From a virus, in IMG/VR virus record IMGVR_UViG_3300043409_000277, positions 1-31,388 of that record: 31,388 bases of DNA. One strand, written 5' to 3'. Of the stretch, positions 28,926-31,388 are shown in pieces. The translations under genes were made by a program, and so were the position numbers. The notes below the pieces were generated by a model that saw only the letters and a list, made by a program, of their open reading frames with translations, ran no database searches and was not told the DNA's origin. Within the stretch, counting starts at the first letter, position 1. Each line of letters begins with the position of its first letter.

Positions 28926-30217
28926 GCGATCCCTTTTTTGCTGAAGACGATGAGTTTGGTCTGATTGGAGCGTGTATTGCTGGAGGCTCTGACATTTGCT
29001 TTGACGCATTCGCTGAAGTTCCAACAGCAGCAATCCAAAACGAAGAGTTGGCTTTAACTTATGAAACCATAAAAAGCCTCATAGCTCAAAACAAGAAGGT
29101 ATCGTTACCTGAGTTAATGAAGGAATGGAAGCGAACCATTACAAGTTCACTAGTACCATTTGAAGCTTGGAACCGCTGCGATGAACTTTGCCCATCACCA
29201 TCCGGTTACCCGATGTTCGCCAAGAGCGTTCTGGAAGCCCACCATCGAAGGCAACTCCGTTTCGCTGGAGACCGCCTGATTCGCGATTCCGCTGTGGTCA
29301 CCCTAACCGTGGATCAAATCGTCGCTAATGCCGAACAGGGACTCACCGTTGAGGCTTCCAAAGACGATCTTCAATCCAGCAAGTCCGTTGTCTCAAGATT
29401 TATCGACTCTACTCAAGAGCGATTCAGTCGCAAAGGACAACTCAGCGGTATCAATACTGGCTTCTGGAAACTCAACCAGATGACTGATGGCTTCCAGCTT
29501 GGAGAACTCGCCATCATAGCAGCGCGTCCCTCGATTGGTAAGACAGCTATGGCTGTTGCTATAGCCAAAGCAGCAACGATAGAAGATCAAGTCCCAACCT
29601 TATTTATCTCACTAGAGATGTCTGATGAAGCTATTATTAGACGCATGGTTTCAACTGTTGGATCTATCCCAATGCAAGATATTAAGACCGGAGAGATGGA
29701 TCAGGGAGGTCTTAAAGCTATGAGTACCGCATCAGCTAAGATAGCAGCGAGTCCCCTACACTTTGCCTCTGGCTCCTCGGTGACCAACATATCGTCCATC
29801 ACAGCAGTGATCCGCAGAGCAGTACGCAAGTGGGGAGTTAGGTTAGTCTTGATAGACTACATCCAGAAAATCCACGGCAGCAAAGGAGCCGAGAAGAAAA
29901 CCTACGAGATAGGCGAAGTCAGCGGTAAGCTTAAAAGCATTGCCGTCGATACCAAGACCGCCATCGTTGCTCTAGCGCAACTCAACAGGGAAAACGAAAA
30001 AGATAAGGGTCGCTCGCCCAGACTTTCGGACATAGGGGAGTCAGGACAAATCGAGCGTGACGGAGATCTGGTGATGCTCCTCAATCGAGATCGCAACCAA
30101 CCTCGGGGAGAAGCTGTGATCGCAATCGCCAAGCAGCGTGACGGTGAATGTGGGGCCGTCAAACTCTGGTACGATGGACAGTTCTGCCGGTTCTCTGAGT
30201 GCGGTATCGATACCTAA
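28922..30217 (+). CDS. dnaB: DnaB-like replicative helicase
   Basis: The 431-residue product has a DnaB-like N-terminal helical domain (FGLIGACIAG, LALTYETIKSLIAQNKKV) and a RecA-type motor: Walker A ARPSIGKTA (201-209), LFISLEMSDEAIIRRM, Walker B RLVLIDYIQKI (307-317), and ALAQLNRENE with the motif-4-like DIGESGQIERDGDLVMLLNR. It should be the hexameric helicase unwinding DNA at phage replication forks. The length is normal for phage DnaB. It starts in an ATGA overlap with the replication protein, giving an initiator-helicase pair. Confidence 0.92.
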   Translation: MSDPFFAEDDEFGLIGACIAGGSDICFDAFAEVPTAAIQNEELALTYETIKSLIAQNKKVSLPELMKEWKRTITSSLVPFEAWNRCDELCPSPSGYPMFAKSVLEAHHRRQLRFAGDRLIRDSAVVTLTVDQIVANAEQGLTVEASKDDLQSSKSVVSRFIDSTQERFSRKGQLSGINTGFWKLNQMTDGFQLGELAIIAARPSIGKTAMAVAIAKAATIEDQVPTLFISLEMSDEAIIRRMVSTVGSIPMQDIKTGEMDQGGLKAMSTASAKIAASPLHFASGSSVTNISSITAVIRRAVRKWGVRLVLIDYIQKIHGSKGAEKKTYEIGEVSGKLKSIAVDTKTAIVALAQLNRENEKDKGRSPRLSDIGESGQIERDGDLVMLLNRDRNQPRGEAVIAIAKQRDGECGAVKLWYDGQFCRFSECGIDT

Positions 30218-30225
30218 GTTTAAAA

Positions 30226-30268
30226 AACCCAACGACAGGTTGACTGGCCTAAACAAGTCTGCCAACCT
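30226..30268 (+). promoter_or_regulatory. Helicase-ssb intergenic region: partial operator copy and hairpin
   Basis: AACCCAACGACAGGTT (30226-30241) resembles the dyads at 20315 and 23592 (it keeps CCCAACGA and GGTT) but lacks the TTGAC upstream, so it is at best a partial operator. AGGTTG (30237-30242) can pair with CAACCT (30263-30268). No convincing -10 was found. A weak regulatory element before ssb is possible. Confidence 0.3.
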
Positions 30269-30298
30269 ATCAGCGGACTCAAGTCCAACATAAACACC

Positions 30299-30586
30299 AT
30301 GATCACCGGCAAGATTGACGTTACTAAAGTAGACAAGACCCATCTCTTCAAAGGTAAGGCTGGAACATATTTGGACATTGCTCTCATTACTAATAAGGCT
30401 GGCCGTGACCAGTATGGTAACGACGGGATGATTGTTCAGTCTGTCTCTAAGCAAGCCCGACAAGATGGACACAAAGGTCCAATCCTCGGTAACTATGTAA
30501 AGACCGAGGACCGTATGCCTCCAGCAATCACCAAGAAGGTAACTGCTACCGATCCTCTTGGACCTGAAGACGACATTCCCTTTTGA
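30299..30586 (+). CDS. ssb: Single-stranded DNA-binding protein
   Basis: The 95-residue product has an OB-type strand pattern (MITGKIDVTKVDKTHLF, GTYLDIALITNKAGRDQYGN, MIVQSVSKQARQDGHKGP) and ends in the acidic tip LGPEDDIPF, the hallmark of bacterial-type SSB used to recruit partner proteins. It is shorter than E. coli SSB, as usual in phages. It follows the helicase, with an AC-rich leader ending AACACC before the ATG. Confidence 0.8.
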   Translation: MITGKIDVTKVDKTHLFKGKAGTYLDIALITNKAGRDQYGNDGMIVQSVSKQARQDGHKGPILGNYVKTEDRMPPAITKKVTATDPLGPEDDIPF

Positions 30587-30609
30587 TATACAACAAACCA
30601 TTTAACACC

Positions 30610-30825
30610 ATGACAACTACCGCAGAGTTCTTTGAAGATACGAAGTCAGCAACACCACGCTGTGATGCAGAGATCGAGAAGCTAAGGAAACATTACCCAA
30701 TACTGACACTAACCGTTGTATTCGCATTAGCTCGTAAGCTTGAGATGGAGCTAATCCAATCCAATAACTCCATCGTTGATCTGCTCAACCAGATCGAAGC
30801 GATAGAAGAGAAAGCACAGAAGTAA
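30610..30825 (+). CDS. Small hypothetical helical protein
   Basis: The start is taken at ATG 30610, preceded by TTTAACACC as in ssb; an in-frame TTG at 30583 overlaps the ssb gene and is less likely. The 71-residue product has ATPRCDAEIEKLRKHYP, then LTVVFALARKLEMELIQ and a C-terminal helix (LLNQIEAIEEKAQK). The TPRCDAE...LARKLEMEL pattern echoes the TPRTDA...LERELN proteins at 25744. Function unknown. Confidence 0.6.
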   Translation: MTTTAEFFEDTKSATPRCDAEIEKLRKHYPILTLTVVFALARKLEMELIQSNNSIVDLLNQIEAIEEKAQK

Positions 30826-30826
30826 T

Positions 30827-31267
30827 ATGGGAGGCGTACAGAAATACCTTACTCGTCAAGTCCAAGACGGTGAGATCTCTAAGGATGATCTGCTTGAATC
30901 ACAGAGGAAACTAAGCCTTTTAAATCAAGCACCTAAGCTGGTGCTTAGTGCTATTGCTAAAGGCTGGATGAAGTACCCTGATAAGCTAGAGACAACATCA
31001 GAAGATGAAGAGATAGCTAAGTGGATTGATACCTACGATTGTGAGCGAGCGTATCACAACAGAGTCAAAGGCATGACATACCGTGAGATCGGTAAGCTAA
31101 TGGGATGCGGTATGAATCGAGTGAGTGCCATCCTTCATCACGGTGAGAACATTGTACTGCAACGTAAGATGAAATCATTGGGTCATACTGTTGTTAGTAT
31201 TCCCAGTAAAGCTACAGTACAAGAGCATATCACTAATGCCAAGAGCAAGACCAAACAGAAGCAGTGA
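30827..31267 (+). CDS. Helix-turn-helix protein, late-operon DNA-binding candidate
   Basis: The 146-residue basic product has an N-terminal helical region (YLTRQVQDGEISKDDLLES) and a clear HTH (GMTYREIGKLMGCGMNRVSA, residues about 81-100). The C-terminus is basic and ends in KSKTKQKQ. It starts one base after the previous stop. The HTH resembles sigma-region-4/transposase-type modules. It is the last complete gene before the right end and could control the following packaging genes if the genome is circular. Confidence 0.65.
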   Translation: MGGVQKYLTRQVQDGEISKDDLLESQRKLSLLNQAPKLVLSAIAKGWMKYPDKLETTSEDEEIAKWIDTYDCERAYHNRVKGMTYREIGKLMGCGMNRVSAILHHGENIVLQRKMKSLGHTVVSIPSKATVQEHITNAKSKTKQKQ

Positions 31268-31337
31268 TGTACAACAGTATAACAGATTGTTTTATGCCAC
31301 TAAGTATGACGCTTTGCCTACCTAATGCAATAATGTT

Positions 31338-31388
31338 AGGAGGCTCCCGACTATGTCTAATACGCAGGTGATCGCGCGGGAGATCGGA
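31338..31388 (+). CDS. Start of an ORF running off the right end, with strong RBS
   Basis: AGGAGG at 31338-31343 lies nine bases before ATG 31353, which opens MSNTQVIAREIG to the end of the window. This is one of only two perfect AGGAGG sites I see. If the molecule closes end to end exactly as given, the frame continues from base 1 and stops at 34-36, giving only 23 residues. If one copy of the 15-base terminal repeat is removed, a 41-residue product in a different frame results. Neither is recognised. The 85 bases before it (31268-31352) hold no supported gene. Confidence 0.4.

Noticed and set aside
30237-30275. Possible promoter TTGACT before ssb
   Set aside because: No -10 hexamer at 15-19 bases; the nearest candidate is too far downstream.
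1-31388. tRNA, rRNA, CRISPR array, integrase, insertion sequence
   Set aside because: I found no cloverleaf-like sequence, no regularly spaced repeats, no recombinase or transposase motifs and no IS-type inverted repeats with a transposase gene.

Overview
The window looks like a complete or near-complete genome of a tailed, double-stranded DNA phage (Caudoviricetes) with a lambda/HK97-like head. Essentially every supported gene is on the + strand. The evidence is a full virion module (small and large terminase, lambda-type portal, ClpP-type prohead protease joined to an HK97-like capsid protein, tail tube, tape measure and tail proteins), lysis-type membrane genes, a RecT/exonuclease/RusA recombination module, and a DnaB-type helicase with an SSB. 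I see no integrase, repressor/Cro switch, tRNA, rRNA or CRISPR array. A 15-base sequence occurs at both ends (1-15 and 31367-31381) and an ORF runs off the right end, so the contig is probably a linearised circle or a permuted molecule. The host cannot be read from the sequence. Many starts lack a Shine-Dalgarno sequence and have A/C-rich leaders, which would suit a bacterium that relies little on SD initiation (inference only).

Layout. (1) 1-4418: DNA packaging. A small-terminase-like gene and the large terminase flank a ParB-methyltransferase fusion and a small PD-(D/E)XK nuclease. (2) 4451-8764: portal, protease-capsid fusion and small head genes, ended by a hairpin at 8777-8812. (3) 8830-13673: small structural genes, a fibre-like protein, a run of tiny membrane/lysis genes with a lipoprotein, and connector/tail-completion genes. 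(4) 13686-20310: tail tube, a chaperone-position gene, a short tape measure, a duplicated small tail protein and an 897-residue tail protein. (5) 20307-23446: a promoter-like element followed by a zinc-finger mini-gene, RecT/Bet, a Cas4/RecB-like nuclease, a MazG-like pyrophosphatase, an OB-fold-like protein and RusA. (6) 23447-23661: non-coding DNA with a strong three-way-junction-like dyad, a terminator and a second copy of the same promoter/operator. (7) 23662-27313: a dense run of small accessory genes, including a lysozyme-like endolysin candidate, a ribbon-helix-helix-like protein and three adjacent related helix-turn-helix mini-proteins. (8) 27310-31267: C5 cytosine methyltransferase carrying a 263-codon overlapping ORF, a DUF1376-type replication protein, DnaB-like helicase, SSB and a final HTH protein.

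Nearly thirty gene junctions overlap by one or four bases (TAATG, TGATG, ATGA, GTGA, TTGA), so translational coupling is the rule. The most interesting items are the ORF overprinted on the C5 methyltransferase, the shared promoter/operator at 20307 and 23584, the structured intergenic element at 23454-23522, the dyad next to the methyltransferase start, the identical 15-base leader before three early genes, the triple HTH array, and the methyltransferase/nuclease pair inside the terminase operon.
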